From Notamacropus eugenii (Eukaryota > Chordata > Mammalia > Diprotodontia > Macropodidae): 64,000 nt of DNA. Below are positions 27,701 to 34,449 of the stretch, piece by piece. The notes under the pieces were generated by a model, which was not told where the DNA came from, ran no database searches, and saw only the letters and a program-made list of their open reading frames with translations. Both the position numbers and the translations under genes were made by a program. The stretch's first letter is position 1. Each line of letters begins with the position of its first letter. The stretch lies in assembly GCF_028372415.1 (NCBI RefSeq), contig NC_092875.1, positions 190,865,522 to 190,929,521 of the forward strand, given 5' to 3'.

Positions 27701-29711
27701 ACAACTTTTCCCTAGTACTTTCTTTCAGTGTCCATTGATGTAGTGAGTTAAAAATTGAATACAGTGGGAAAGCTGGGAAGAGAATAAGCATTTATATAGT
27801 ATCTACTATGTGTCAGGCACTATGCTAAGAAGAAAGAAGGAAGAAGGGCTTTTTATTAAGTGTACTAGGCACTGAGCTAAGCACTTTGAAGGTATTTCCT
27901 TATTTGACCCTCACAACTGAGAGGTGGGAGCTGTTATCCCCATTTTACAGTTGAGGAAACTGAGGTAAGCAAAGATTAAGTGACTTAGCCAAGGCACACA
28001 GCTAGTAATTATTTGCAGCTGGATTTGAACTCGATTCTTCCTGATGCACCACCTAACTGCCTCTGTATTGGAAAACACTGGATTCAGAATTGGCCCACCC
28101 AGGCTGGAGCCCCACCTGCCAGGATCGAATACTTGCTGTAGGATTTTAGGCAAGACATTTAACCTTTTACCCTCACTTTTTTAAAGAATGGGGGTGATAA
28201 TAGTTGCACTTCCTACCTGTATCATAGGTTGATCATGAGGAAACTGCCTTGTAAACAGTTATGAAGATTTTACATATCCTCATTTTCCTGTTTTGGGAGA
28301 GCCCATAAGATAAGGGTTAGGGACTGAACTTGTTATATCATTGATAAATAGGGAATCGCCAGATGAGGAAAATCTACCCCTGAGGCAAGTTAGCCCTTTC
28401 TCTGAAACTTCTAGTCATGAGACAGTTACTGTACTGAGCGTATTTAGTGATGTGCTCAGGGTCACAGCCATTATGTGTCAGAGGTGAGACTGGACCCTGA
28501 TCTTTCTAGCTTTGAGGTTAACTCACTGTCCAATGTGCTGGAAGATCTGTAGACTACTGTTTAATCAAAAACAATTATTTACAAGACTGTCTTTGCTTAT
28601 AACTGACTCCAAAGAACTATGTGAAGTATTTTGTCTAATTTGACTTTTTCCCCCACCCAATACCTATTTTATTTTTCTCCCCACTCCCATTACCCTCTAG
28701 TTTCCAAACACTTTTTTGCAACTCAAGTCCCTGACTCAAGACCATAAGATTCTTAGCTTCAGGAGGGCAGACTAAGGCTTAACTGGAAGGAAACAAATGT
28801 CTCTCCCTCCATGCCCCCAATATTATATTTCAACTCTAGCTGTATGACTTTTTTATTTAAATTTCTGATCAACACAGGAAATACCAGACCCAGTAAATTT
28901 CTTTGTTACTCGGTGGAACACAGAGCCATGGATCCAGATGGCATATAGTTTTGTGAAGACAGGTGGAAGTGGTGAAGCTTATGACATCCTAGCAGAAGAC
29001 ATACAAGGAACTATTTTTTTTGCTGGTGAGGTATGTGACTTAATTCCCCCAACCTCCAAACACATTTGTTTATTTATTGCTAATAAAATGCCCTGTGGGC
29101 CTCCCTAGGAACAGGAAACAATAAATAGGGTTAAGTACCCTATACATTTGTGATAACATCTAGAAAAATTATCTTTTAACTATTCGAGTATTCACGTTCA
29201 TACTGTATGTGACTGGATATTCATGTTCACACAGTAATCTTGGTATTTTCTAGTACAAGAATATCCTGGCTAATATTGCTAATTGGTTCAACAAAAGTAC
29301 TGTATAAGGAAAAATTGCCTTGCAGAGGGCTGCTGTACCATGCTGGTAAATTGGCGGTGGTCAGTTCACAGTGTTGTTGATTGTAAATGAGATGTATAAT
29401 GGAGTTTGGCTATCATCTTATGAAAACATGATTGTAAAACGTTGTTGGTTAGAAAATGACTTTATGTGGTATATGTCTACAGTAAAACTCAATTTTTCAT
29501 TTAAGCTTTGCCAAATTGTTGATCTTTTTCCTTATTTTGTGATAGCATGTGTGTAATTGTAATTTTGTAGCATGTTTTACTTTTTTACCTCAGGTTTTTT
29601 TATCTGATCTCATTCTCTTTGTTACAGGCAACAAATAGGCACTTTCCACAAACAGTCACAGGGGCATACTTGAGTGGTGTACGAGAAGCAAGCAAGATAG
29701 CAGCATTTTAA
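26..29711 (+). CDS. KDM1B: KDM1B (LSD2), lysine-specific histone demethylase 2; 3' part of gene, 13 coding exons
   Basis: Nuclear flavin amine oxidase that removes methyl groups from H3K4me1/me2 using FAD; known roles are in gene bodies and in oocyte imprint establishment. Coding exons: 26-210, 2330-2506, 3647-3721, 6136-6273, 7781-7952, 9250-9377, 11859-11990, 12308-12382, 20565-20681, 24730-24855, 25485-25607, 28878-29030, 29628-29711. They join without a frame break into 560 residues plus a split Val. Counting back from the stop with the human length of 822 puts the last residue of the ninth exon at Lys661, the catalytic lysine, so no indel is needed in this part. SWIRM domain lies in the first two exons; the FAD-binding GAGPSG motif in the third; the oxidase ends in SKIAAF. 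No tower domain is present, as expected for LSD2 rather than LSD1. The zinc-finger half is outside the window. Recognised from near-identity to the human protein as I remember it; all introns are GT-AG. Confidence 0.97.
230..425. repeat. CA/TG-rich low-complexity tract
   Basis: Irregular alternating purine-pyrimidine DNA (TGTG, CACA, TATG runs) just after the first KDM1B exon in the window; the ORFs over it are compositional artefacts. Confidence 0.7.
600..760 (+). repeat. Degenerate MIR/Mar1-like SINE fragment
   Basis: Matches the SINE body order: tctaatcatagctctctctg, then ctgaccttgggtaagtaac and tgatctgtaaaactgag. Old and truncated. Confidence 0.5.
1648..1697 (+). repeat. 20-bp inverted repeat (hairpin) with 10-nt loop
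   Basis: Left arm atcattactcctcctccctt at 1648-1667 pairs with the right arm at 1678-1697 at 19 of 20 positions; loop 1668-1677. The arms are a homopyrimidine-homopurine pair (CCT/AGG repeats). Located in the KDM1B intron after the first exon; a further AGGAGG run lies upstream at about 1600-1622. Confidence 0.75.
2330..2506 (+). CDS. KDM1B: KDM1B coding exon (SWIRM domain, second part)
   Basis: 59 codons between acceptor aacacag and donor gtaggt, phase 0 on both sides, about residues 324-382. It opens EALTPQKC and closes LLPKDYHN, containing the SWIRM recognition-helix region [17 protein letters not shown]. Confidence 0.95.
2550..2596 (+). repeat. Mar1-like SINE, left part (split by LTR)
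   Basis: SINE 3' body with tcatctgtaaaatgggat; it resumes at 3220. The interruption is the LTR at 2597-3214. Confidence 0.7.
2597..3214 (-). mobile_element. Solo LTR of an endogenous retrovirus, 618 bp, antisense to KDM1B
   Basis: Begins TG and ends CA, and is flanked by a perfect 5-bp duplication ACAAC (2592-2596 and 3215-3219). Removing it and one ACAAC restores a continuous SINE. It is GC- and CpG-richer than its surroundings. On the minus strand an AATAAA followed by GCCTAACCC (signal at 2718-2723) looks like an R/U5 boundary, which sets orientation. No gag, pol or env follows, so it is a solo LTR. Family not identified. Confidence 0.8.
3220..3310 (+). repeat. Mar1-like SINE, right part
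   Basis: Continues the SINE at 2550-2596: accttacaggattgtttgga, then gtaaagcactttgaaaacct, the usual 3' end of this SINE. Confidence 0.7.
3647..3721 (+). CDS. KDM1B: KDM1B coding exon (FAD-binding GxGxxG motif)
   Basis: 25 codons, about residues 383-407: [20 protein letters not shown] and on to GIK. This is the Rossmann beta-alpha-beta unit that holds the FAD ADP moiety. The human protein has GAGPAG where this copy has GAGPSG, a tolerated change at the variable position. Acceptor ttaaag, donor gtaagg. Confidence 0.95.
4250..4375 (+). repeat. L2/MIR 3'-end fragment
   Basis: Short match to the L2 tail pattern: cctagcacagtggtctgcac, then cgtaataaatgtttgttga. Confidence 0.5.
6136..6273 (+). CDS. 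KDM1B: KDM1B coding exon (FAD domain, second motif)
   Basis: 46 codons, about residues 408-453. Carries [12 protein letters not shown], the flavin-oxidase signature that follows the dinucleotide fold, and ends ALMCEQ. Acceptor tgcag; donor gtgggt is weaker than the others in this gene. Confidence 0.95.
6565..6660. repeat. GA-rich low-complexity tract
   Basis: Near-uninterrupted GA/GGA purine run in a KDM1B intron. Confidence 0.7.
6709..6945 (+). repeat. Mar1-like tRNA-derived SINE
   Basis: Recognised by gcattggacctgacgccagg, ctgtttgatcctcagcaaga and the 3' end gtacataaagcaccttgga. Confidence 0.75.
6985..7175 (-). repeat. MIR/THER-like SINE, reverse orientation
   Basis: Reads cctcctcattttacagataa then gaaactgag and ends near the tctttccattatac signature of MIR-class elements. 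Confidence 0.6.
7781..7952 (+). CDS. KDM1B: KDM1B coding exon (amine oxidase, substrate-lobe entry)
   Basis: 57 codons plus one base, about residues 454-510, from [16 protein letters not shown] to QLQDVPLG, ending in the first base of a split Glu codon. Acceptor ttgaag, donor gtatga. Confidence 0.95.
8295..9095 (+). mobile_element. Marsupial-type L1 3' end (5'-truncated)
   Basis: Contains the end of L1 ORF2 and the 3' UTR: ggggaatggctgaataagtt, gatggaatattattgtgctg, agtaagtagaaccaggaaaa, and tgcagattgaagcatacttt. Ends in an A-rich tail. Many stops; no function. Confidence 0.8.
9250..9377 (+). CDS. KDM1B: KDM1B coding exon (amine oxidase)
   Basis: Completes Glu511 with two bases and adds 42 codons ([17 protein letters not shown] ... 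YACGSNLNQ), about residues 511-553. An in-frame ORF runs upstream to 9174, but the acceptor tttacag at 9249 and the family alignment set the exon edge here. Confidence 0.95.
9425..9580 (+). repeat. Degenerate Mar1-like SINE fragment
   Basis: Reads gattagagatcctctgactc, then gggttcaagtctctcctct and caggcaacttcctaagac. Confidence 0.5.
9700..9932 (-). repeat. Mar1-like SINE, near full length
   Basis: Reverse orientation: tggagtggtttgccatttcc, ctcatttcacagatgaggaa, cagggttacacagcctgtaa, ending cataacctagctgcttc, the 5' end of the family on the other strand. Confidence 0.8.
10395..10515 (-). repeat. SINE fragment (MIR/Mar1-like)
   Basis: Reads gaagtgatttgccatgatca, then gacttgagcttaggtcttca; reverse orientation, old. 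Confidence 0.45.
10620..10855 (-). repeat. SINE (MIR/Mar1-like), reverse orientation
   Basis: Reads tgtagcactttaaagattac, then atcatccccattttataggt and gctggaatttgaatccggg, a 3'-to-5' series of SINE landmarks. Confidence 0.65.
11859..11990 (+). CDS. KDM1B: KDM1B coding exon (amine oxidase core)
   Basis: 44 codons, about residues 554-597: [15 protein letters not shown], then the [17 protein letters not shown] stretch that lines the cofactor/substrate cavity in this family. Acceptor ccatag, donor gtgagt. Confidence 0.95.
12308..12382 (+). CDS. KDM1B: KDM1B coding exon (amine oxidase, variable strand region)
   Basis: 25 codons, about residues 598-622. The most divergent exon against the human protein as I recall it ([18 protein letters not shown], then TIWTAQK), but the same length and phase, so reading is unaffected. 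Acceptor gaatag, donor gtaact. The following intron is the longest in the window, about 8.2 kb. Confidence 0.93.
12670..12965 (-). mobile_element. L1 fragment, reverse orientation
   Basis: Resembles the marsupial L1 3' region on the opposite strand: ttgtggcacaatacttattc, then agtgctgctgtgaatatttt and ttccagagtggctggatc. Confidence 0.6.
13290..13620 (+). mobile_element. L2 3'-end fragment
   Basis: Shows the L2 C-terminal coding to 3' UTR order: tgctcctggaatgcacttcc, then cttagaatcccctcacttcc, and ends near gtcttgcacagtaaatgtt. Confidence 0.65.
13640..14640. repeat. Ancient repeat, CR1/L3-like (uncertain)
   Basis: Stretches such as gcaagactttgcacttatcc, ccctccaagatctttttggc and cccagctttgtgacatctac resemble an amniote CR1-class element I know only in outline. 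Family and orientation are unresolved. Confidence 0.4.
14820..15030 (+). mobile_element. L2 3'-end fragment
   Basis: Ends in the L2 tail: gaatgtaagccttttgaggg, then aatgcttaataaatgcctt. Confidence 0.65.
15055..15215 (-). repeat. SINE, reverse orientation (pair with next entry)
   Basis: Reads gtgtagggtcatataaccag, then cctagatcttctgactcaga and ctatccacagtgtaac. About 55 bases from an opposite-strand SINE. Confidence 0.65.
15270..15475 (+). repeat. Mar1-like SINE
   Basis: Reads gtttgcctcagtttcctcat, ctgtaaaatg, gataatatttgtaaagtgct and agttattatttttatta, an intact 3' half. Confidence 0.75.
15745..16425 (+). mobile_element. L2 3' region (possibly two copies)
   Basis: A short L2 tail at 15780-15870 (tgtccagcacagtgcccagg), then a longer L2 segment whose end reads cattagaatgtgagctctgt, gggcagggaccttgtt and gtttaataaacacttattg. 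Confidence 0.7.
17195..17509 (-). pseudogene. 7SL (SRP) RNA processed pseudogene, about full length
   Basis: On the minus strand the order follows 7SL RNA end to end: ggtatggtagtacacacctg, taatctctgctactgggg, then the S-domain run cccttaggtttccttaagaa, gggctcaactggcccaggtc and agaaatgaagcaggtcaaag, then the 3' segment ending gaaaacccagtctc and an A tail (T13 at 17195-17207). The S domain excludes an Alu-type dimer, which lacks it. Many substitutions and the A tail mark it as retroposed. No clear target-site duplication seen. Confidence 0.85.
17790..17900 (+). mobile_element. L2 3'-tail fragment
   Basis: Reads gtgagttccttgagggcagg, then gtgcttaataaatatgga. Confidence 0.65.
18470..18835 (+). 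mobile_element. L2 3'-end fragment
   Basis: Reads tgctgcctggaatactcttc, then aataactgtaagctcttgga, gggcagggaatactgc and a degraded tail. Confidence 0.6.
19205..19450 (-). mobile_element. Antisense L1, 3'-side piece (split by LTR)
   Basis: Ends tgagtccttcctttgtccaa then gagttgggtagta, which in related L1 copies continues tgtttc. That continuation is found at 19897, across the LTR. Confidence 0.7.
19451..19890 (+). mobile_element. Solo ERV LTR, 440 bp, nested in an L1
   Basis: Starts TGGAGGG and ends AGTAACA (TG...CA). Flanked by gtagta (19445-19450) and gtagca (19891-19896), a 6-bp duplication with one change. A TATA-like ataaatat at 19767-19774 and AATAAA at 19844-19849 about 77 bases later suit an LTR promoter and poly(A) signal in + orientation. 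No internal retroviral sequence remains. Family unknown. Confidence 0.75.
19891..20540 (-). mobile_element. Antisense L1, 5'-side piece
   Basis: Reads gtagcatgtttcactgcaag, tctgctcactttactctgca, ttctgaaaccatccccttca, cctcaattgatgggcacctc and tgcctgttcatatccttcgg: the marsupial L1 3' end on the opposite strand. Its far edge is close to the next KDM1B acceptor. Confidence 0.8.
20565..20681 (+). CDS. KDM1B: KDM1B coding exon ending in catalytic Lys661
   Basis: 39 codons, about residues 623-661, from [17 protein letters not shown] to [11 protein letters not shown]. The final Lys is the conserved flavin-proximal lysine whose loss inactivates LSD2. Acceptor ttccacag, donor gtaatt. An antisense L1 fragment reaches to within roughly 25 bases of the acceptor. 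Confidence 0.95.
21340..23460 (-). mobile_element. L2 LINE with decayed reverse transcriptase
   Basis: Antisense L2, about 2.1 kb. The low-coordinate end is the L2 3' UTR (tgccctcaaggagcttacaa). On the minus strand, shifting frames give reverse-transcriptase pieces: [19 protein letters not shown] about 22560-22680, an equivalent of the VPQGSVLGPLLF block about 22460-22540, and [20 protein letters not shown] about 21950-22050. Stops and frameshifts throughout; not functional. A GT repeat interrupts it at 21733-21814. Confidence 0.8.
21733..21814. repeat. Compound microsatellite (GT)22 + (GTGTCC)n + (GT)n
   Basis: A pure 44-base GT run at 21733-21776, then three GTCCGT-type units and a second GT run. 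Purity suggests length polymorphism. Confidence 0.9.
23632..23790 (+). repeat. Degenerate Mar1/MIR-like SINE
   Basis: Reads gcaagacatagtgggtagag, then gacttgggttcaagttctac and gtaagccacttaaacct. Confidence 0.55.
23875..24060 (-). repeat. MIR-like SINE, reverse orientation
   Basis: Reads tttttacagataaggaaact, then cagggcccagggattaagtg and gtgactcagaaccagca. Confidence 0.55.
24730..24855 (+). CDS. KDM1B: KDM1B coding exon (amine oxidase)
   Basis: 42 codons, about residues 662-703: [20 protein letters not shown] through [10 protein letters not shown]. Directly follows the catalytic lysine. Acceptor cttcag, donor gtaaga. Confidence 0.95.
25485..25607 (+). CDS. KDM1B: KDM1B coding exon (amine oxidase)
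   Basis: 41 codons, about residues 704-744: [18 protein letters not shown], then [21 protein letters not shown]. Acceptor ttttag, donor gtaaga; phase 0 at both ends. Confidence 0.95.
25970..26140 (-). repeat. MIR-like SINE, reverse orientation
   Basis: Reads catctcattttacccttaaa, gaaatgacttgcttcaggtt and tttcaacccaggtcttctga. Confidence 0.6.
26425..27120 (+). mobile_element. L2 3' region
   Basis: Reads actattcttaaagcacaggc, tctgtattgtctctaggcta, cccatgcctggaatgtgcat and agcttcttgagggcaggtct, ending near taataaagacttattaaa. The 138-codon ORF here is L2-derived. Confidence 0.75.
27300..27490 (-). repeat. MIR-like SINE, reverse orientation
   Basis: Reads aaagctagaagggacagtgg, then gatttgtccaaaatcacata and ccactaaacttctcatgc. 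Confidence 0.55.
27785..28065 (-). repeat. SINE with L2-like end, reverse orientation
   Basis: Starts with ctatgtgtcaggcactatgc, then ccccattttacagttgagga, cacacagctagtaattattt and caccacctaactgcc. Confidence 0.65.
28070..28290 (+). repeat. Degenerate Mar1-like SINE
   Basis: Reads aacactggattcagaattgg, ggcaagacatttaacctttt and gggggtgataatagttgcac. It lies head-to-head with the previous SINE. Confidence 0.55.
28390..28560 (-). repeat. SINE fragment, reverse orientation
   Basis: Reads tgctcagggtcacagccatt and ggttaactcactgtccaatg. Confidence 0.45.
28878..29030 (+). CDS. KDM1B: KDM1B coding exon (C-terminal FAD lobe)
   Basis: 51 codons, about residues 745-795: [20 protein letters not shown] and on to [10 protein letters not shown], the C-terminal flavin-binding motif of the family. 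Acceptor aacacag, donor gtatgt. Confidence 0.95.
29628..29711 (+). CDS. KDM1B: KDM1B last coding exon and stop
   Basis: 27 codons plus TAA at 29709-29711. Encodes [20 protein letters not shown] followed by ASKIAAF, closing the FAD site. Acceptor gttacag; the 3' UTR continues in the same exon. Confidence 0.95.
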   Translation, partial: ATNRHFPQTVTGAYLSGVREASKIAAF

Positions 29712-30444
29712 TTCTAATTTTCTCTGGACCCAGCTCTTTCTCCTGAGGGAAAAACATTGCAAACAAAGATGGACACTTTCTCACTTAAACTTTTTTGGAT
29801 ACCAGAAATTGAAATATTTCTATTGTGACATATTGATGTATATTGTTTAGCACTAAATATGGAAGCACTAGCCACAGAAAATGATTGTTAGCACTTATAT
29901 TTGACTTTATTTTCCTCTTAACTAGCTTACAATATGCCTGTAGCCCTTTGTGTTTCAGACAGTAAGGCTATGGACATTGAATGACCTTGTTGTGTCTTAA
30001 AGTAAGGTTCATGGTTGGAGACTTACTTCAATTTGTATTTCATCCAGCTTGTCACCTTCAAAAGGTGAAAAGTTAAAGGAATCATTGAACAACCTAGATG
30101 TAGCCATGAATCTAAATCATGAAAATTCATCCTCTTTACCACACGAGCCTTAAGACTTTTGTATCTCCCTATAATTTTTATTTACAGCTTAGATAACAAA
30201 GACTGGCATTATGCAGATCTTTGCTTTAATCAAGGATAAGCTGAACTGAGAACTATTTTTTTGTACTGTACATATTTCTTCCTGGTGGCTACTTGGAGGG
30301 TATTTAAATTTTAGAAATCTTTTATGATAAAACATTTTCAATTTGTTCAGTCACATTTGCAAGAGAAAAAAGTAATCTCTTCTGAAGAACAAATTTCTCA
30401 AACTATTGAATGCTTAGGAAATTAGCCTGAATAACTGAGAATAT

Positions 30445-30450
30445 AATAAA
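30445..30450 (+). promoter_or_regulatory. Proximal KDM1B poly(A) signal
   Basis: Canonical AATAAA about 735 bases after the stop codon. Confidence 0.6.
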
Positions 30451-30739
30451 CTTTATTTAGTTTTTGTATTAAAGTGGCATTAAAAAGGCTCTTTTTTTGA
30501 AGCCAAACTTCATGGTTAATATACTTGAAATATCCTTAAGTATGGCAATCACTATTAAAGATTTGAGAAGATAATTTTATAAAGCTTAGAAAAGATTTTT
30601 GCTAGAATTAAGACACAAATAACTGGAATATATCTTCTAATAGATCTCTTCAGAATATTCCATAGGCAGGTCCAGTGGAAAATTAAAGAAAAATGTCAGA
30701 TTTTCCTAATCTTCCTTCTCCACATTTTAGATTAATCCT

Positions 30740-30742
<3 letters not shown>

Positions 30743-30774
<32 letters not shown>

Positions 30775-30795
30775 TCACACACGCCCCCCCCCCCC
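30743..30795. repeat. (AC)14 microsatellite followed by C12
   Basis: Pure AC run 30743-30770, an interrupted tail to 30782, then twelve C at 30784-30795. Inside the longer KDM1B 3' UTR, between its two poly(A) signals. Confidence 0.9.
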
Positions 30796-31514
30796 AGAAA
30801 CATGAATACTTATTTTGATTATAGAGTAATGTTACATAAAACATTTTCAGGAGGTTTACCTTGTAAAGAGACTCAATGAAGAAAAGCTACTTTGTGTTAT
30901 TTGTTTCAGTACAAACACAATTTAATCACAATCTCTAATGTCAGTGTCTTGGAATACGGATAACTAGATTTTTTTTTTCTAATCCAAACATGGCAATTTA
31001 ACCTGCTTTTCGACGATTTAAAACTTGAATCTTAATGATATAACCTAAACGTTTCTGTTTATCATTCAGAAGTCAACTATAATTACTTCCATCATTAGTT
31101 CTATGTTTATCTGTGAAAACATTGATACTAGTTGGAATATTATATTTTAAACTATGGAGCATATTAAAATGGTGTACATACACACACAACACAACTAAAT
31201 TATTGTCATTATATGAGGACATTTAAAAATTGTACTTTAACGTTGTGGGGACAAACATACCTGAATGGAAAAGTCTAGTAAATGTTTATATTTTAAAACA
31301 TTTAATGTTTCAGAAACTAGTGGGCTCTGGTTTGAGGCTTTGTTATTTAACAGGCCACAATATTGTTTTTCTCAGTCTTGGGAGCTAATGTTGTGCATGT
31401 TTTTCCATTTTGTCTACAAAGACTTGTAAATATGCAATGAATGTGTTTTTTTTTTAAAGTATATTGTTTGAATGCAGAGCATGATATCTTGTTGTATGAC
31501 TGTTAAAGATGCCT

Positions 31515-31520
31515 AATAAA
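31515..31520 (+). promoter_or_regulatory. Distal KDM1B poly(A) signal
   Basis: Canonical AATAAA about 1.8 kb after the stop, followed within 20-30 bases by a T/G-rich stretch, as expected for a cleavage site with its downstream element. Confidence 0.65.
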
Positions 31521-32084
31521 ACTGGAAATGTCTGCTTTTTTTGCAAAATGTCTTTCTAATCAATGTTCAAACTATTAAGGTTAGATGGATTTATACATTC
31601 ATACCAGCCTTCCATGAGTTTTAAGTATTTTAACCCCCTCCTACCAATATAGGAACTACCCTTTTTACTGCTCCACTATCACTAGGCTGATAATAGTTAA
31701 AATGCATTTACAAAACACTTTCATGAAAACCCTATATAAAGGATCTGTGATTTCAAGACAAAGCTGGACTTAACACATCTTTTTAAGAGTTGATATGTTC
31801 ACAAAAATCTCTAGCTCCAGTTATAAGCCTTTTAGAACTTAGGCTGGTTCTCAGACAACAATCTATCATTGTATCCCTTTCCACCTGAGTGTTGCAATAA
31901 CCTTCAAGATCTCAGGGTTAAGATTCCATTCCACATTAAAGTACTAGATTAGCACTTTACTGGAGAAAAGTGGGAGTGACCAAGTTGACCTAAAAAAATA
32001 AAGTGTAAGCCTTGATTCAAAGTATAAATTAAAATACAAAAGTACAGTATGATCTTACAAAAATGTCAGGAGTGCAACAGCTTA

Positions 32085-33165
32085 GAATGAACTGAGTGGT
32101 GAGGAAAGGTAAGGACAGCAAAAAGCATCGTTTTTGCTATACTTGAGCTAAGAGGATCTAAAATGGGACACAATGGACTGAAGTTTAGGATAGCTGACAG
32201 CAAAGAAAAGGCAGAGATGTTCAACATATTTTTTTCTACCAAGGAAAACGTTCTTTGCACTGGAAAAAAACAGAACAAAAATGTCTTAATAGGGGATTTT
32301 GATAACCAAGAGTGAGAAAGCGAGCTGCACCTAATGAGGTCAAATCACTAATACCAAGTGGACAATATTCTCAGGTGCTAACATTAGGAGATTATTAATT
32401 ATAATTAGTTATAACATTACATATAAATTATTATTATAAGTAGCCCACTGTTGGTGATTTTTGAAAGACTGGTGAATGACAAATGTAGGGCTGAATTAGG
32501 AAGGGACATGTCCTAATTTTAAAAAAACCAAAATCTGTAAACTATGGGTCCAGGAACTTGGTCTTCAATTTCTGGTAAAATTTTAGAATATTTTGAAAGG
32601 ATAGTGAACATCTGGAAAAAAGAAGTAATGGTCACAAAGCCATTATAATAATAGCATATGGCTTTTTTAAGGGCTACATAGGACTATTAAGCAAAGAGCT
32701 TTTCAAGTATCTCACTTTGTGTCTTCACAACTCCGGGAAGTAGTTACAATTATCCCCATTTTACTATGAGGAAACAATTAAGGAACTTGCCCAGGGTCAG
32801 AGAAAAAGTACCTGAGGCAGAATTTGAACTCACATCTTTCAGAATCCAGGTACAGGAAGAGTCCTAAGCACAGGTACTCTCTTTCCACTGCATCACTTAG
32901 CTGCCTAGTATAACTTCATCATCACCAAGTTATGCAGACTAACCTCATGCTCTTTAGAAAGTTATTAGACTGATAGTTCAGAGGAATGCATTCTTTATTC
33001 CACTCCGTGTTCATGTATATAAACTGCTTAGATTTTAGCAAAGTATTTGACAAAACCATGCTACTGTCATGGACAAGATGTAAAGACGAGGACTAGAAAA
33101 TGGTCTCTAAAGTGGGTGATCGTGGCAAGATCCCAAGCAGTGTGTGCTCAGCCATTCACAAGAAG
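32085..33165 (+). mobile_element. L3/CR1 LINE fossil, interrupted by a SINE
   Basis: The + strand gives KAEMFNIFFSTKENVLC near 32210-32260, matching the conserved block before the CR1-class reverse transcriptase, and a DFSKVFDKT equivalent near 33030 from the RT palm. The SINE at 32645-32907 separates the parts. Intergenic. Confidence 0.65.
32645..32907 (-). repeat. Mar1-like SINE, nested in L3/CR1
   Basis: Reads ttatccccattttactatga, gaacttgcccagggtcagag, cagaatttgaactcacatct and ends catcacttagctgccta, the 5' end on the other strand. Confidence 0.75.
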
Positions 33166-33469
33166 GTAAAGTGGGTTGCATCTCACCTTAATGGGCAGGA
33201 ATAGAACTTCAATACAGTTTCATCTACCCATTGTTCATGTCTGCCCAGCCCCTTCCCCCTACACCTCCTTCCTTCACTCACTGCCCAGGTCCACTGAGGA
33301 ACCCACTCCCTGGGCCCCAGATAATCTCATGGTTGCTCCAGAAACCCCTCAAAAAGTGAGCTGCACACTCAAGGCAATGACTGATGGGAGCTACTTCCCT
33401 CTCCCTACCTTTTGCATTTTGAGTGGGACAGTCACATGAGCAAATGTGGAGAGGCCGTGACCTGCGCTG

Positions 33470-34445
33470 CAGATTTCATCTTATTATCTTTCCCTAAACC
33501 CACTCCTAAACATGCCTACTTCTGCTGTGTGCCATCAGTCTTCCAGTCGTCTAGGTTTCCAATCTCACTGTCACACATATCTCCTCTAGACCACTCAGAT
33601 TCCATCTGAGAACTAGACAATCTGAGTATCATAAAGTGCTATGCCTCACTCAACCTTACTGCCAATGGCCCTTTCTTCTCTCTGCCCTAAACTTAAAATC
33701 TCTACTTCCTCCTTCCCCAAAGTGGTAGGCCAGCTCCCTTCAGGCCCTCCTCACCCTATGGAGTGCATGTGGCTCTTCACTCCTTGGATGAGTAAGGAAT
33801 CATCAACTATAAACTTTCCAGTAAGTGAAGAATCACCAGTCTTTCCCATCTGTCTTACACCCATGCCCTCCAGAACTCCTGGCACTTTGCTGCCTGACTT
33901 ACTATCTACATCTCCATCGAACGCTTAGAACTACTTATCCATCCTTCAGTTGAATCCTCGTGTGTGTTTTCTTCCTCAATTAAAATGTGAACTCCCTGGA
34001 GAGTAGTGACTCATTTTTCTGTTTGTATCCTCAACTCTATGTACAGTGCTGGTACATAATACATAACAAATGCTTTTTTATTCACTCAGCCTCAATACTT
34101 CACCTTTTACTCATCCCACACCGGCAGTTGCCAAATCCTGCCCTATCTCCACATCTCAGATTTGGCCCCCTCTCCCCTACTCACATAGCTAACACCTTAA
34201 TTCAGGTGCTCATCACCTCTCATCTAGTCTACTGTCTCTTCCTGGTCTTCTTTCTCCACACAGTTGCCAAAGTGATTTTCCTAAAGCACAGGTTTGTCAC
34301 ACCTCTACTCAAATTCACACTGCTCTGCATTGGCTCTAGGGTTAAATATAAAATCCTGGCATTTAAAGTGCTTCACAACCCAACCCCAACCTACTTCTCC
34401 AACCTTATTAAATATTACCTGTCCAGAGTTACAAAATTGGTATTA
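33470..34445 (+). mobile_element. L2 LINE, RT C-terminal part and 3' end
   Basis: The + strand encodes AKVIFLKHRFVTPLLKFTL then [20 protein letters not shown] near 34270-34410, the C-terminal L2 block; an earlier piece resembles the LIIFPKPSP segment near 33480. An L2-tail-like segment lies at 33985-34080, so two copies or a rearrangement are likely. A 160-codon ORF here is this relic. Confidence 0.65.
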
Positions 34446-34449
34446 AAAC

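Larger units (their letters stand above)
29712..31545 (+). other. KDM1B: KDM1B 3' UTR (end inferred)
   Basis: AT-rich sequence after the KDM1B stop, with two AATAAA signals at 30445-30450 and 31515-31520, so short (about 0.75 kb) and long (about 1.8 kb) 3' ends are both possible. Two Pumilio-type UGUANAUA sites are visible at 30267-30274 and 31425-31432. A CA repeat and C tract sit between the two poly(A) signals. The distal end is an inference from signal position only. Confidence 0.65.
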
